The notes below the pieces were generated by a model. The model was not told the DNA's origin, searched no databases, and was given only the letters and a program-made list of their open reading frames with translations. Shown in pieces: positions 17,961-26,481 of a DNA stretch of 64,000 nt (positions are counted from its first letter, which is position 1; each line of letters opens with the position of its first letter). Made by a program: the position numbers and the translations under genes. The stretch is taken from the NCBI GenBank assembly GCA_944320885.1, contig CALUJE010000004.1:1-64000 (forward strand), in the 5' to 3' direction. This DNA is from an uncultured Phocaeicola sp. GTDB lineage: Bacteria; Bacteroidota; Bacteroidia; Bacteroidales; Bacteroidaceae.

Positions 17961-19385
17961 TTAGTTTTGGTATGTCGGGTTTTGTTCCAGTTTATTGTTG
18001 CCGCTTATGGCCTGCGCCGGTATAGGCAGAACGAGGTTTCGCATAGACGTGGCATACTTGAGAGAGACGAAGTCCGTCTTGTCGAGTACGCTGTAGCGCA
18101 CCATGTCGTACCACTCTTCGTTGTTCTCGGCAAACAGTTCCATGTATTTGTGGCGGAAGATAGCCAGAAGAAGGTCCTTGTCGGCAATGGTGTTTACGTA
18201 ATTCTCATCATATCCGGCACGGTCGGTTATGAATTTCAGGGCAGCGCGTGCCTCTTTCGGCTGGTTCCTGCGTGCGTCGGCTTCAGCCTTTATGAGATAC
18301 ATCTCCGCCAGACGCATGAAGTAGATGGTATTGTTGTCGCCGGTTTCTACGCTGTTGCATACATATTTGTTTATTTTAATTTGGCCGCCCGAGTTTTCAA
18401 AAGTCTGTGCGTAGCGGCTGTCATATCCTTCTCCCGTTTCGGGCTTGCCGTCGTTGGCCTGTCCGTTCAGCTCGTCGGCTATGCGTGTTACGGTTTCTCC
18501 GATACCTCTGCTTATCTGGTCAGTGATATTGGCTTCAACAATTTCAAGCGGATAAGACGCGTAGGGTGCGAAGAACAGCTCCTTTGAGCTGAAACCCTGT
18601 GCGAAGATGTCAAGGTAATTGCTTTCGAGCGAGATACCCGACTGCTGTGCTTCGTTGATAACCTCCTGTGCCAGCCTTGAAGCTTCGGGATAGTTGTTCA
18701 TATAAAGCATGACTCTTGTCTTGAGAGCCTTGACCGCAAGCTTGCTGATGCGGTAAGCCTTTCCCTCGTATCCGGGAGCTTTTGCTGCCTGTTCGAGGTC
18801 TGCGAGAATCTGTGTGTAGGTATCGTTTACGCTGGAACGGCTTTTCTGGCTTTCGTTCTTGCGCACGGGTTCGTTATACAAGATGATGCCGTATTTCGAC
18901 TTTACATCCCAGAACTCGCCGAAAGAGCGCAGCAGCATGGTTTCGGCAAAAGCCTTGTGAAAGTATGCCTCGCCCAGTATTTCAGCTTTCCGTTCGGCCG
19001 ACAGTCCCTGCGGATTGGTGTTGGCAAGTCCGCTTATCAGTGAGTTGGCCTGATTGATGATGAAATACAGCGAAGTGTAGTACTGCTGTACGGTGATGGT
19101 TTCAATGCGCACTTCGTTTCGGGCGAAGCTTGCGGAACCGTCAACGTCGGAGTCTTTCAGCGTACCGCTCATGAGCAGCATGGCCGTGCGGCTGGCCGAG
19201 AACTCACGCGTACGATAAGTCGTATAGATACCGTTGAGCAGGTATTCGGCCGACTGGGCATTGGTTATCACATTCTCGTCGGTAAGAACGTAGTCAGGTT
19301 CGATGTCGCTTACGGGGCCCAGCAGGTTGCACGATGTGGCGGAGAGGCCCAGTATGGCGGTGAACAATATGTTTTTTATTTGCAT
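17961..19385 (-). CDS. SusD/RagB family nutrient-binding outer membrane lipoprotein
   Basis: A 474-residue surface lipoprotein (signal MQIKNILFTAILGLSATSC, Cys19). It forms the lid that binds substrate over its SusC partner. Helical TPR-like pairs are visible: AEYLLNGIYTTYRTREFSAS, AEILGEAYFHKAFAETMLLR, and the C-terminal motif with FMRLAEMYLIKAEADARRNQ and HKYMELFAENNEEWYDMVRY, both hallmarks of SusD. The end PIPAQAISGNNKLEQNPTY is also typical. It lies 19 bp after the SusC gene and before a TlpA lipoprotein. No glycoside hydrolase, hybrid two-component system or ECF sigma/anti-sigma pair is next to it, so the substrate need not be a glycan. Confidence 0.96.
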   Translation of the reverse strand: MQIKNILFTAILGLSATSCNLLGPVSDIEPDYVLTDENVITNAQSAEYLLNGIYTTYRTREFSASRTAMLLMSGTLKDSDVDGSASFARNEVRIETITVQQYYTSLYFIINQANSLISGLANTNPQGLSAERKAEILGEAYFHKAFAETMLLRSFGEFWDVKSKYGIILYNEPVRKNESQKSRSSVNDTYTQILADLEQAAKAPGYEGKAYRISKLAVKALKTRVMLYMNNYPEASRLAQEVINEAQQSGISLESNYLDIFAQGFSSKELFFAPYASYPLEIVEANITDQISRGIGETVTRIADELNGQANDGKPETGEGYDSRYAQTFENSGGQIKINKYVCNSVETGDNNTIYFMRLAEMYLIKAEADARRNQPKEARAALKFITDRAGYDENYVNTIADKDLLLAIFRHKYMELFAENNEEWYDMVRYSVLDKTDFVSLKYATSMRNLVLPIPAQAISGNNKLEQNPTYQN

Positions 19386-19404
19386 AATTGTAGAGTTAAA
19401 GAGG

Positions 19405-22400
19405 TTAGAACTGAAGTTTTATTCCGAGCGATACCGATTTCGAGAGCGGATACAGGTCATAGTTTGTTCCCATGATGGTAGTTCCGCTTCCGGCCGATTC
19501 AGGGTCGAGACCCGGCCAGTCGGTAATGGTAAACAGATTCGTGGCTACGGCATAGACCGATGCGGAGCCGATGTGCAGCTTCTCGAGCAAGGTTCGGGGA
19601 AGCTCATACGTGAGCGTTATGTTTTTCATGCGCAGGTATGAGGTCGAGAACACATAGCGGTCAAGCTGTCTACTGTTGTAGTTATACAGTCCGTCGGCCA
19701 GTCGGGCATAGCGTGCGTCGCGTCGTTGCGGAGTCCAGAAATTGTTATACAGTTCGCGGTTGGTACTCTTTCCGGCTGCAGCCATGGCATCCATCATCAG
19801 GTTGCTGTACAGAGCCTCGCCTCCGTATGAGAATTGCATCATAGCTGAGAGCGACCAGTTCTTGTACTGGAATGTATTGCTCCATCCGCCGAAGAAGTCG
19901 GGTTCCGGATTGGCTATGATAACTCGGTCCTTGGTTGAGTTGAATATGCCGTCGCCGTCGATATCCTTGAGCATGTAGTCGCCCACTCCGGTATTATCCA
20001 TATAGTTCTTGCCGTATAGTTCCTGTGCTCTTTGGTTCAGGGCATCCACTTCGTCTTGCGACTGGAAAATATGGTCTACTACATATCCCTGCACACATCC
20101 CATGGGTTTTCCCACGATGAAAGCATCCTGCATGTACACGTCAATCTGTGCGCTGTTCAGTTTTTCTATGCGGTTGCGGTTCAGTGAGAGGTTAAGCAGG
20201 GTGCTCCAGTTGAAATCTTTGGTGCGCACGATGTCGGCTCCCAGTGAGAACTCCACTCCGCGGTTGGTCATGTCAATGATGTTTGCCGAGTAGTTGGGCA
20301 TTCCGGCCTCCAGAATGTGCGGTGCGGGAGCCAGTGCTCCGTTCGTATAGCGGTAATACCAGTCAATGCTTCCATAAAGACGGTTGTCGAAGAATCCGAA
20401 GTCGAGTCCGGCATTGAACTCGGTAGTCTTCTCCCATCCGATACCCTGATTGGGCAGTGTACCGTTGAGGATGATGCTGCTTTGTCCTCCATAAAGTTTT
20501 CCGAAAGTATAGTATTGCTTGTACACGAAGTCGGCCACATTGGTCGAACCCGTCTGTCCCACGCTCAAACGGAGCTTCAGGTTGTTTATGGCATTCTTGT
20601 CTCTGATAAACTTCTCTTCGCTGATAATCCATCCGGCCGAGAGGGCAGGGAAGTAACCCCACTGGTTGTCGGGGCCGAATTTCGAAGAGGCATCGGCACG
20701 CATGCTCAGTTCGAGCAGGTATTTGGCATCGTAGGTATAGTTTACGCGTCCGTAAACCGAGTTCAACCCGTTGCGCACCAATGTTTCAGTCTTGTCTCTC
20801 ATGCTTTCGGCCGAACCGATGTTGTTCAGGTTCTTGTCATCGGGAAATCCTTCGAAACTGAAGCTTCTGTTCTTGTTCTTTGAACGCTCTGAACCATATC
20901 CCAGCATGGCACCTATGAGATGCTTGTCAATGTTGAGGCTGTAGTCGAAACGCATGTTGAGTGACATGGTTGAATACTGGCTTTCGAAGGCTATAAGACT
21001 TGATACCAGTGGAATATCAATCAGTCTCATATCCGGTATAGACACTTGTGGGGTGAAATAGTCTGAACTGAACGTATAGTTGGTCATGCTGAAATCGGCA
21101 CGGAATTTCAGTTCTTTCAGGATATCGATTTCTGCAAAGAGGTTTCCCAAAAACTGATTGCTGGTATATTTGGTTTCTCTTTGGAGCAGTGCCACCGGAT
21201 TGGGTTCGAGATATGCTCCCGGAAATCCTATCATGGATGCTCCAAGATCGATGCGGGTGAAGTCACCGTTCTCGTCATAAACCGGAATGTCGGGACGCAC
21301 CAGCCAGGCTTTGGTGTCACTGCTGGCACTTCCGGTTCCGTCACTGGTGCTGCGGCGCTTTGTTTCGGAGTAGTTCATTACACCTCCCAGCCGGATGCGG
21401 TCGTTCAGGTCGGTATTTATGGCGATGCGTCCGCCATAGGTTTCCATGTTGTCATTCTTGAACAGACCTTCCTGATTGGTTCCGTTGAACGACAGTGAAT
21501 AGTTCGTACGGCTTGAACCTCCGCGTACGGATGCATTGTACTGGTGAGTCAGCGCATTGCGGTTTTTCACCTCGTTTACCCAGTTCGTATTTTCGGTACC
21601 GAAGGCGTCTTTTTTCAACCATTTGTATATTACTCTTCCATACTCGTCATAAGTAGTTTCAGCCATAAAGTCAAGAGCCATTGAGTAAGCAAATCCCTGA
21701 TTCATGGCGATGGCGGTATTCTGCATCAGCTGGTCAGTATATTCCAGAAACTCACCGGTATTCAGAGGCTTGAATTCCTTTACAGGGTTGGCTATGGCAA
21801 TGGTATATCCCACTTCTACCGAAGGTTTGCTCTCCTTGCGTCCGTCTTTGGTAGTTACGATAATTACACCGTTGGCTCCGCGCGAGCCGTAGATGGCTGT
21901 TGCCGAAGCATCTTTCAGTACGTCGATGCTTTCAATATCGTTGGGCGACAGGTTGAGCAGCGGATTCAGGTTCCCTGCTTCCACAAAGAGGGGCACACCG
22001 TCTATTACATAAAGCGGTGCGTTGTTGTTGGTTCCCGTCTGCATGTTGGGGTAGGGCGAGGTTATACCACGCACGCTGATGGTGATGCTGGAGCCCGGTT
22101 CACCACTGTTTTGTGTGGCAAGCACTCCTTTCAGCATACCTCCTCCGATAAGGTCCTGTACGTTGGTCGATACGGGGGCCATGCGTTCGATGTCTTCTTT
22201 CTTGATGGATGAGATAGAGCTGGTAAGGCTCTTTCTGTTCTTGCTTCCATAACCGATTACCACGACGTCGTCAAGCGCCACGTTGTCATCACGCAGAATA
22301 ATGTTCAGTTCACTCTCTCCTTTGTAGTGTATAGTTTGAGTTTGCATGCCAACGAATGAAAATACAAGCTCATTTCCAACATTGGCTTCTATGTTATATT

Positions 22401-22626
22401 CACCGTCGAAATTGGAAATAGTTCCTTTCTTGGTGCCCTTGATAGATACAGATACTCCCGGAAGCGGTTCTCCGCGACTGTCTGTAATAATACCCTTTAC
22501 TACTCTCTCCTGTTGCTGGTAGTAAATTTCTCTCTTTTCTGTAACCTTCTCATTGTTTGTGGCAAACGTAGGAAGACTACTGCATGCCGCCATGAAGAGA
22601 CATGCGAATGATTCCCATTTCTTCAT
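19405..22626 (-). CDS. SusC/RagA family TonB-linked outer membrane transporter
   Basis: A 1073-residue TonB-dependent receptor. After a signal peptide comes a carboxypeptidase-regulatory-like beta domain (VVKGIITDSRGEPLPGVSVS, about residues 43-110). The TonB box region DDVVVIGYGSKNRKSLTSSI (about 123-142), the plug with APLYVIDGVPLF and IESIDVLKDASATAIYGSRG, and a 22-strand barrel ending in an aromatic residue (SLGIKLQF) follow. It imports a ligand bound by the SusD partner at the cost of the proton gradient relayed by TonB. It heads the operon SusC-SusD-TlpA. A TATATTTG -7 box lies at 22727-22734, giving a leader of about 95 nt. Confidence 0.97.
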   Translation of the reverse strand: MKKWESFACLFMAACSSLPTFATNNEKVTEKREIYYQQQERVVKGIITDSRGEPLPGVSVSIKGTKKGTISNFDGEYNIEANVGNELVFSFVGMQTQTIHYKGESELNIILRDDNVALDDVVVIGYGSKNRKSLTSSISSIKKEDIERMAPVSTNVQDLIGGGMLKGVLATQNSGEPGSSITISVRGITSPYPNMQTGTNNNAPLYVIDGVPLFVEAGNLNPLLNLSPNDIESIDVLKDASATAIYGSRGANGVIIVTTKDGRKESKPSVEVGYTIAIANPVKEFKPLNTGEFLEYTDQLMQNTAIAMNQGFAYSMALDFMAETTYDEYGRVIYKWLKKDAFGTENTNWVNEVKNRNALTHQYNASVRGGSSRTNYSLSFNGTNQEGLFKNDNMETYGGRIAINTDLNDRIRLGGVMNYSETKRRSTSDGTGSASSDTKAWLVRPDIPVYDENGDFTRIDLGASMIGFPGAYLEPNPVALLQRETKYTSNQFLGNLFAEIDILKELKFRADFSMTNYTFSSDYFTPQVSIPDMRLIDIPLVSSLIAFESQYSTMSLNMRFDYSLNIDKHLIGAMLGYGSERSKNKNRSFSFEGFPDDKNLNNIGSAESMRDKTETLVRNGLNSVYGRVNYTYDAKYLLELSMRADASSKFGPDNQWGYFPALSAGWIISEEKFIRDKNAINNLKLRLSVGQTGSTNVADFVYKQYYTFGKLYGGQSSIILNGTLPNQGIGWEKTTEFNAGLDFGFFDNRLYGSIDWYYRYTNGALAPAPHILEAGMPNYSANIIDMTNRGVEFSLGADIVRTKDFNWSTLLNLSLNRNRIEKLNSAQIDVYMQDAFIVGKPMGCVQGYVVDHIFQSQDEVDALNQRAQELYGKNYMDNTGVGDYMLKDIDGDGIFNSTKDRVIIANPEPDFFGGWSNTFQYKNWSLSAMMQFSYGGEALYSNLMMDAMAAAGKSTNRELYNNFWTPQRRDARYARLADGLYNYNSRQLDRYVFSTSYLRMKNITLTYELPRTLLEKLHIGSASVYAVATNLFTITDWPGLDPESAGSGTTIMGTNYDLYPLSKSVSLGIKLQF

Positions 22627-22726
22627 AAATTAACTTTTCTTTTGGGAATGGTGTTTGCTTGTTAACGCCCATCCTATTATGTTACTGATTATACACGCCT
22701 GTATAGTTTTAATACTCTCCAAAATA

Positions 22727-22734
22727 CAAATATA
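22727..22734 (-). promoter_or_regulatory. -7 box of the SusC operon promoter
   Basis: TATATTTG on the minus strand matches the Bacteroidetes -7 consensus exactly. No good -33 TTTG lies 19-21 bp upstream, so an activator may be needed. Confidence 0.55.
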
Positions 22735-22933
22735 CGAATAAAATAACAGCTTATATGCATTTTGATATATTTAACATTACGCTACGGGGAACTATCGTGC
22801 TCATCCTTGTATACTTATTTTACGTTGGGTGTTTTGCGCTGTGCAGGGTTCATTTCATATTTTTCAAGAAAAATATCTGTGTGATTACCTGAAAATCTGC
22901 ATGTTGGCACATACTGTTCCCGACCGCTTCCCG

Positions 22934-23010
22934 GCATGCTGTCGACCAAGGCTCAGCACGCTGGGAGTCAAGTCTCAGTAAGCTGGCAGTCAAGGCTCAG
23001 CAAACGCTTG
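22934..23010. repeat. Interspersed 22-bp repeat, locus B
   Basis: About three and a half units of 22 bp in the orientation opposite to the first half of locus A: GCTGTCGACCAAGGCTCAGCA, CGCTGGGAGTCAAGTCTCAG.., AGCTGGCAGTCAAGGCTCAG.., ending CAAACGCTTGG. Its right end is the reverse complement of the left end of locus A, so the element has a defined border. Confidence 0.8.
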
Positions 23011-23094
23011 GTTGAGACTCAATTCCGGAAGAAGAAGGTTGTATGATTTTTTCTTATAAATCCCATATCAGAATCAAAAGCTGTGGTAAAACAT

Positions 23095-23126
23095 TTTGTG
23101 CTCCGTACGGATTCTTCGTATATTTG
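23095..23126 (+). promoter_or_regulatory. Bacteroidetes-type promoter of the RNase H gene
   Basis: TTTG at 23095-23098, 20-bp spacer, TATATTTG at 23119-23126: a full match to the consensus. It predicts a start near 23133, only about 9 nt before the ATG at 23142. Confidence 0.8.
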
Positions 23127-23141
23127 CCTCAAACAGACGTT

Positions 23142-23765
23142 ATGGCAAAAAAGAAATATTACGTGGTGTGGCAGGGAGTCAATCCCGGCATCTATTCGTC
23201 ATGGAGCGAATGCGAAAAACAGATAAAGGGCATCAAGGGAGCCGTCTATAAATCGTTCGAATCGCAGGAGGAGGCTGAGCGGGCCTATTCCTCTTCGCCT
23301 TATACCTATATAGGAAAGAACGCTACGGAGACCGGCAAGCCGCTGGCCGACTGGCGCGGTGAGGTGGTGCCTAATGCACTGGCGGTGGATGCGGCATGCA
23401 GCGGAAATCCCGGACCGATGGAATACAGGGCCGTGTATCTGCCTACCGAACAGGAGGTGTTTCATTTTGGTCCCCTTAACGGAACGAACAATATCGGTGA
23501 GTTTCTGGCCATCGTGCATGCGCTGGCTCTCATTCAGCAGCGTGGGGCCAATGTAACGATATATTCAGACAGTCGTACGGCCATCAGTTGGATAGGTCAG
23601 AAAAAATGCAAGACCAAGCTGGAACGCACCCCGCAGACCGAAGAGGTGTTCCGGCTGGTAGACAGGGCCGAGGCATGGCTGCAGACACATGAGTGGAAAA
23701 CTCCCATTCTGAAATGGGATACCGACCGGTGGGGAGAAATTCCAGCCGATTTCGGCCGTAAATAA
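23142..23765 (+). CDS. Ribonuclease H with N-terminal RNA/DNA-hybrid-binding domain
   Basis: A 207-residue cytosolic RNase H that removes RNA from RNA-DNA hybrids. The ATG at 23142 fits the promoter and the known N-terminus MAKKKYYVVWQGVNPGIYSS, the caulimovirus viroplasmin/RNase H1 N-terminal hybrid-binding domain (residues 3-46). The catalytic domain starts with ALAVDAACSGNPGP (first Asp), then NNIGEFLAIVHAL (Glu), VTIYSDSRTAISW (Asp) and LKWDTDRWGEIPADF (final Asp), so the four acidic residues are present. The N-terminal hybrid-binding domain is found in eukaryotic RNase H1 and many Bacteroidetes. The gene is monocistronic with a terminator. Confidence 0.93.
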   Translation: MAKKKYYVVWQGVNPGIYSSWSECEKQIKGIKGAVYKSFESQEEAERAYSSSPYTYIGKNATETGKPLADWRGEVVPNALAVDAACSGNPGPMEYRAVYLPTEQEVFHFGPLNGTNNIGEFLAIVHALALIQQRGANVTIYSDSRTAISWIGQKKCKTKLERTPQTEEVFRLVDRAEAWLQTHEWKTPILKWDTDRWGEIPADFGRK

Positions 23766-23773
23766 GAAATGAA

Positions 23774-23815
23774 AAAGAAGCCGCTGCGGTGAATAGACAC
23801 GCATGCGGCTTCTTT
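23774..23815. terminator. Bidirectional terminator after RNase H and the MFS gene
   Basis: Perfect 11-bp stem AAAGAAGCCGC (23774-23784) with GCGGCTTCTTT (23805-23815) between convergent genes; the A-rich left flank gives a T-run on the minus strand. Confidence 0.8.
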
Positions 23816-23834
23816 CGTCCAGAATATATGAAGT

Positions 23835-25430
23835 TTAACGGCTGATACTGTCCTGATGGATACGGATGCTCATCAACCGGCGCACCACCTCATTGCGCGG
23901 CACGCGCACATACTTCACAATCTTCTTGTAACGCATGGCGATGGCCATCAGAATGAAAAGAATGCTTGCCAGTACGGCCAGTCCGTATACCTCTTTCAGT
24001 GATACGAGGAGTACCTGTTCCTGCAGTTGTCCCATCAGCGTAGAGATGGGCGCTATCTGCGTCACGGGATTGGCCGCATCCATGTTGACCGAGAGGTTCT
24101 GTCCGTTGCTCAGTGCGGCAATCTTGAAAATGCGTCCCACAATGGCGCATGCGATGGGCGAGCCGATTCCTTCACGGATGAATCCGAGAGCTCCCAGTGC
24201 CTGGAAGAAGAACAGGAACGGAACCATCTGCTGCAGATAAACCGTAAGCGCAATGTAAATCATTACATTGCCGAAGCTCTTGACGAATATCGGCAGGTAG
24301 AGCTTCTCGATGTTCGTATCGGGCGAAATAAGGAAATAAAACATTATCTGATACAGGGCGATGCACACAAAACCGATGATGGTTACCTGCTTGTAAGTGA
24401 GATGCAGGCGTGTGAGCGCGTACATGGTGCACAGGGCTCCGGTGAGCGTTCCGGCCAGTGACGGCCATTGCAGCGACACGTTGTTCAGACTGTCAAAGTG
24501 CAGGATTCCGGTGGTAAACGTATCCTGAAGCACCGTAGTCGTGGCACTGAGCAATACCAGCGCGGCAAACAGTATCATGATGGTTACAACTTTCGGAAAT
24601 CCGTATACTTCGGGTGCCACGTAGGGATGGCGGATGTGAAACATACGTCCGATGTTGAGGCAGGCCAGTCCGATACCTCCGGCCAGTGCCGCGCAGATAT
24701 AGGGCGAGTGAAACCAGTCATAATAGTCGCCGTAGTTGGCCACGTAGATGATGAGCAGTATGGCAAGGCTCCACATGGCGGCTCCCAGCCAGTCAATACC
24801 GAACAGCGGCATAGGCTTTCCGATATGGAACGGGCGGAGCAGCATACGGGTCACGAAAATGACCATCAGCAGCAGGCCGATGATGAAGTAATGCATGTAA
24901 TGCCAGTGAAAGTAGTATCCCAGGTATGTGGCAATGAGGCTCGACAGCGAGATGCATCCGAACACTGTTCCGTAAATTACCGGAAAGAACACAGCAAAGT
25001 TACGTGTAGGAGTGATGCGCAGCTGCACGGTAGAGAAACATTCAAACGTTCCCCACATGCGCAGTACACCCGATAAGAAGCAGAAAGTGACCATTACCGG
25101 AAGGCTGCGTGTGTGCATGCATATCAGGTTGCACACAATCAGTCCGGCCGATACGCCCTGTAATATGCCGTAGGTGGTGAAGCGGAACTTCAGTCTGAAC
25201 AGTATGGGAAATATCATGCTGATGCCCGCAAACGAGGCCAGTGCCGCCATCATGATGTCTTCGTGCATCAGCGAGGTGGCGCCCATCATTCGTGCCGTAG
25301 AGGCCAGATAGATGCCGCCCGAGATTTGAAACACAACGATGAAGCACATCAGAGTGGTGACACGTGCCCACATGGGAACGTTTTCCTTGAATGAGGGTAC
25401 TTGTTTTAACAGGTTATCGATAGGTGTCAT
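23835..25430 (-). CDS. MFS multidrug exporter, inner membrane part of a tripartite pump (EmrB-like)
   Basis: A 531-residue membrane protein with about 14 hydrophobic helices, e.g. TTLMCFIVVFQISGGIYLAS and MVTFCFLSGVLRMWGTFECF, and short charged loops. It belongs with DHA2-type drug:proton antiporters that work with an HlyD adaptor and a TolC channel. The classical MFS motifs are weak, as usual in the Bacteroidetes branch. It is the last gene of a TolC-HlyD-MFS operon, beginning 4 bp after the adaptor stop. The whole operon is mirrored by paralogues at 34954-39064. The C-terminus is basic (RVPRNEVVRRLMSIRIHQDS) and cytoplasmic. Substrate unknown. Confidence 0.87.
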   Translation of the reverse strand: MTPIDNLLKQVPSFKENVPMWARVTTLMCFIVVFQISGGIYLASTARMMGATSLMHEDIMMAALASFAGISMIFPILFRLKFRFTTYGILQGVSAGLIVCNLICMHTRSLPVMVTFCFLSGVLRMWGTFECFSTVQLRITPTRNFAVFFPVIYGTVFGCISLSSLIATYLGYYFHWHYMHYFIIGLLLMVIFVTRMLLRPFHIGKPMPLFGIDWLGAAMWSLAILLIIYVANYGDYYDWFHSPYICAALAGGIGLACLNIGRMFHIRHPYVAPEVYGFPKVVTIMILFAALVLLSATTTVLQDTFTTGILHFDSLNNVSLQWPSLAGTLTGALCTMYALTRLHLTYKQVTIIGFVCIALYQIMFYFLISPDTNIEKLYLPIFVKSFGNVMIYIALTVYLQQMVPFLFFFQALGALGFIREGIGSPIACAIVGRIFKIAALSNGQNLSVNMDAANPVTQIAPISTLMGQLQEQVLLVSLKEVYGLAVLASILFILMAIAMRYKKIVKYVRVPRNEVVRRLMSIRIHQDSISR

Positions 25431-25434
25431 TTTC

Positions 25435-26469
25435 TTAGTATTTCACTTCACATTCAACATTCAGTCCGGCACGCAGTTTTTTCATGTCTTCGGGCTTGTT
25501 TTCTCCGGTAAAGGCAATCTTTACAGGTACGCGCTGTTCCACTTTCACGAAGTTGCCTGCCGAGTTGTCCTGCGGAATGATGGAATATTGTGCTCCGGTA
25601 GCTTTTGACATAGCTTCTACGCGTCCCTTGTAGGTCACTCCCGGCACGGCGTCGACTTCTATTTCTACCGGCATGCCTTCTGCAATGTGGCTGGTCTGTG
25701 TCTCGCGGTAGTTGGCGATGACCCATACCTCACTTTCGTCTACTACCGACAGCAGGGTCTGTCCCGGCTGCACGAGCTGTCCTTCCTGAATGGTCTTGCG
25801 TGAGGTTACTCCGTCGCACGGTGCGGTGATGACGGTATACGAGAGGTTGATTCTTGCCAGTTCAAGAGCAGCTTCGGCCACGGCGATGGCTGCGTCGTTC
25901 TGGTCAAGGCGCTGGGTCTGTTCCTTCTTTACAAGGGCAGTAGAGTGTTTCTGGCGCACCAGCATCTCATACTTGGCCTTCATGGCCTCGTAGTTGGTCT
26001 TCACTCCGTCAAACTGCTGTTGGGTGACGGCTTCCTTGGCAAGCAGACTCTTGTATCGGTTGTAATCCTTCTCGGCGTTTGCAAGCAGCACGCGCACTTC
26101 TTCAATGCTGGCGTCGGATACCGAGAGGTTGTTGCGTGTGGTCGAGATGGTGGTTCCCATCACATTCTTTCCGGCCATGGTATTCTGCCAGTTGGCTTCG
26201 GCCTGTGCCAGGTGAAGGCGGTATTCCACATCCTCGATGATGACCAGTGTGTCTCCCTTGTGCACCTGCTGGTACTCGTCAAAGCGTATTTCCTTGATGA
26301 ATCCCTGCACACGGCTGTTTACCGGCACGATATACTGGCGCACCTGTGCGTTGTCGGTATATTCCACGCTGCCCAGGTGGATGAAACGTGAGCATACCCA
26401 GATGAATCCTGTTATGAGTACGATGATGATTGCCGTGTTGATAACTATCTTTTTTGTTCTTCTGTTCAT
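25435..26469 (-). CDS. HlyD family periplasmic adaptor (EmrA-like)
   Basis: A 344-residue adaptor with one N-terminal membrane helix (VINTAIIIVLITGFIWVCS) and then a lipoyl/barrel-sandwich half (YTDNAQVRQYIVPVNSRVQG). A coiled-coil hairpin follows (about residues 80-200, e.g. VRVLLANAEKDYNRYKSLLA), then the second lipoyl half ARINLSYTVITAPCDGVTSR and a beta-barrel domain with VWVIANYRETQTSHIAEGMP. It bridges the MFS pump and the TolC channel. The close match of GNFVKVEQRVPVKI to GNFVKIQQRIPVRI in the protein at 36299 shows the two adaptors are paralogues. Confidence 0.94.
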   Translation of the reverse strand: MNRRTKKIVINTAIIIVLITGFIWVCSRFIHLGSVEYTDNAQVRQYIVPVNSRVQGFIKEIRFDEYQQVHKGDTLVIIEDVEYRLHLAQAEANWQNTMAGKNVMGTTISTTRNNLSVSDASIEEVRVLLANAEKDYNRYKSLLAKEAVTQQQFDGVKTNYEAMKAKYEMLVRQKHSTALVKKEQTQRLDQNDAAIAVAEAALELARINLSYTVITAPCDGVTSRKTIQEGQLVQPGQTLLSVVDESEVWVIANYRETQTSHIAEGMPVEIEVDAVPGVTYKGRVEAMSKATGAQYSIIPQDNSAGNFVKVEQRVPVKIAFTGENKPEDMKKLRAGLNVECEVKY

Positions 26470-26481
26470 GATTGTAACGTA

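Larger units (their letters stand above)
22627..23141. other. Divergent intergenic region: susC promoter, repeat block B, RNase H promoter
   Basis: About 515 bp. The left part carries the minus-strand -7 box (22727-22734) of the SusC operon, the middle holds 22-bp repeats (22934-23010), and the right part the RNase H promoter (23095-23126). No gene is seen. Confidence 0.65.

Noticed and set aside
17961..22626. Polysaccharide utilisation locus
   Set aside because: SusC and SusD are present, but no glycoside hydrolase, lyase, hybrid two-component system or ECF sigma/anti-sigma pair is adjacent.
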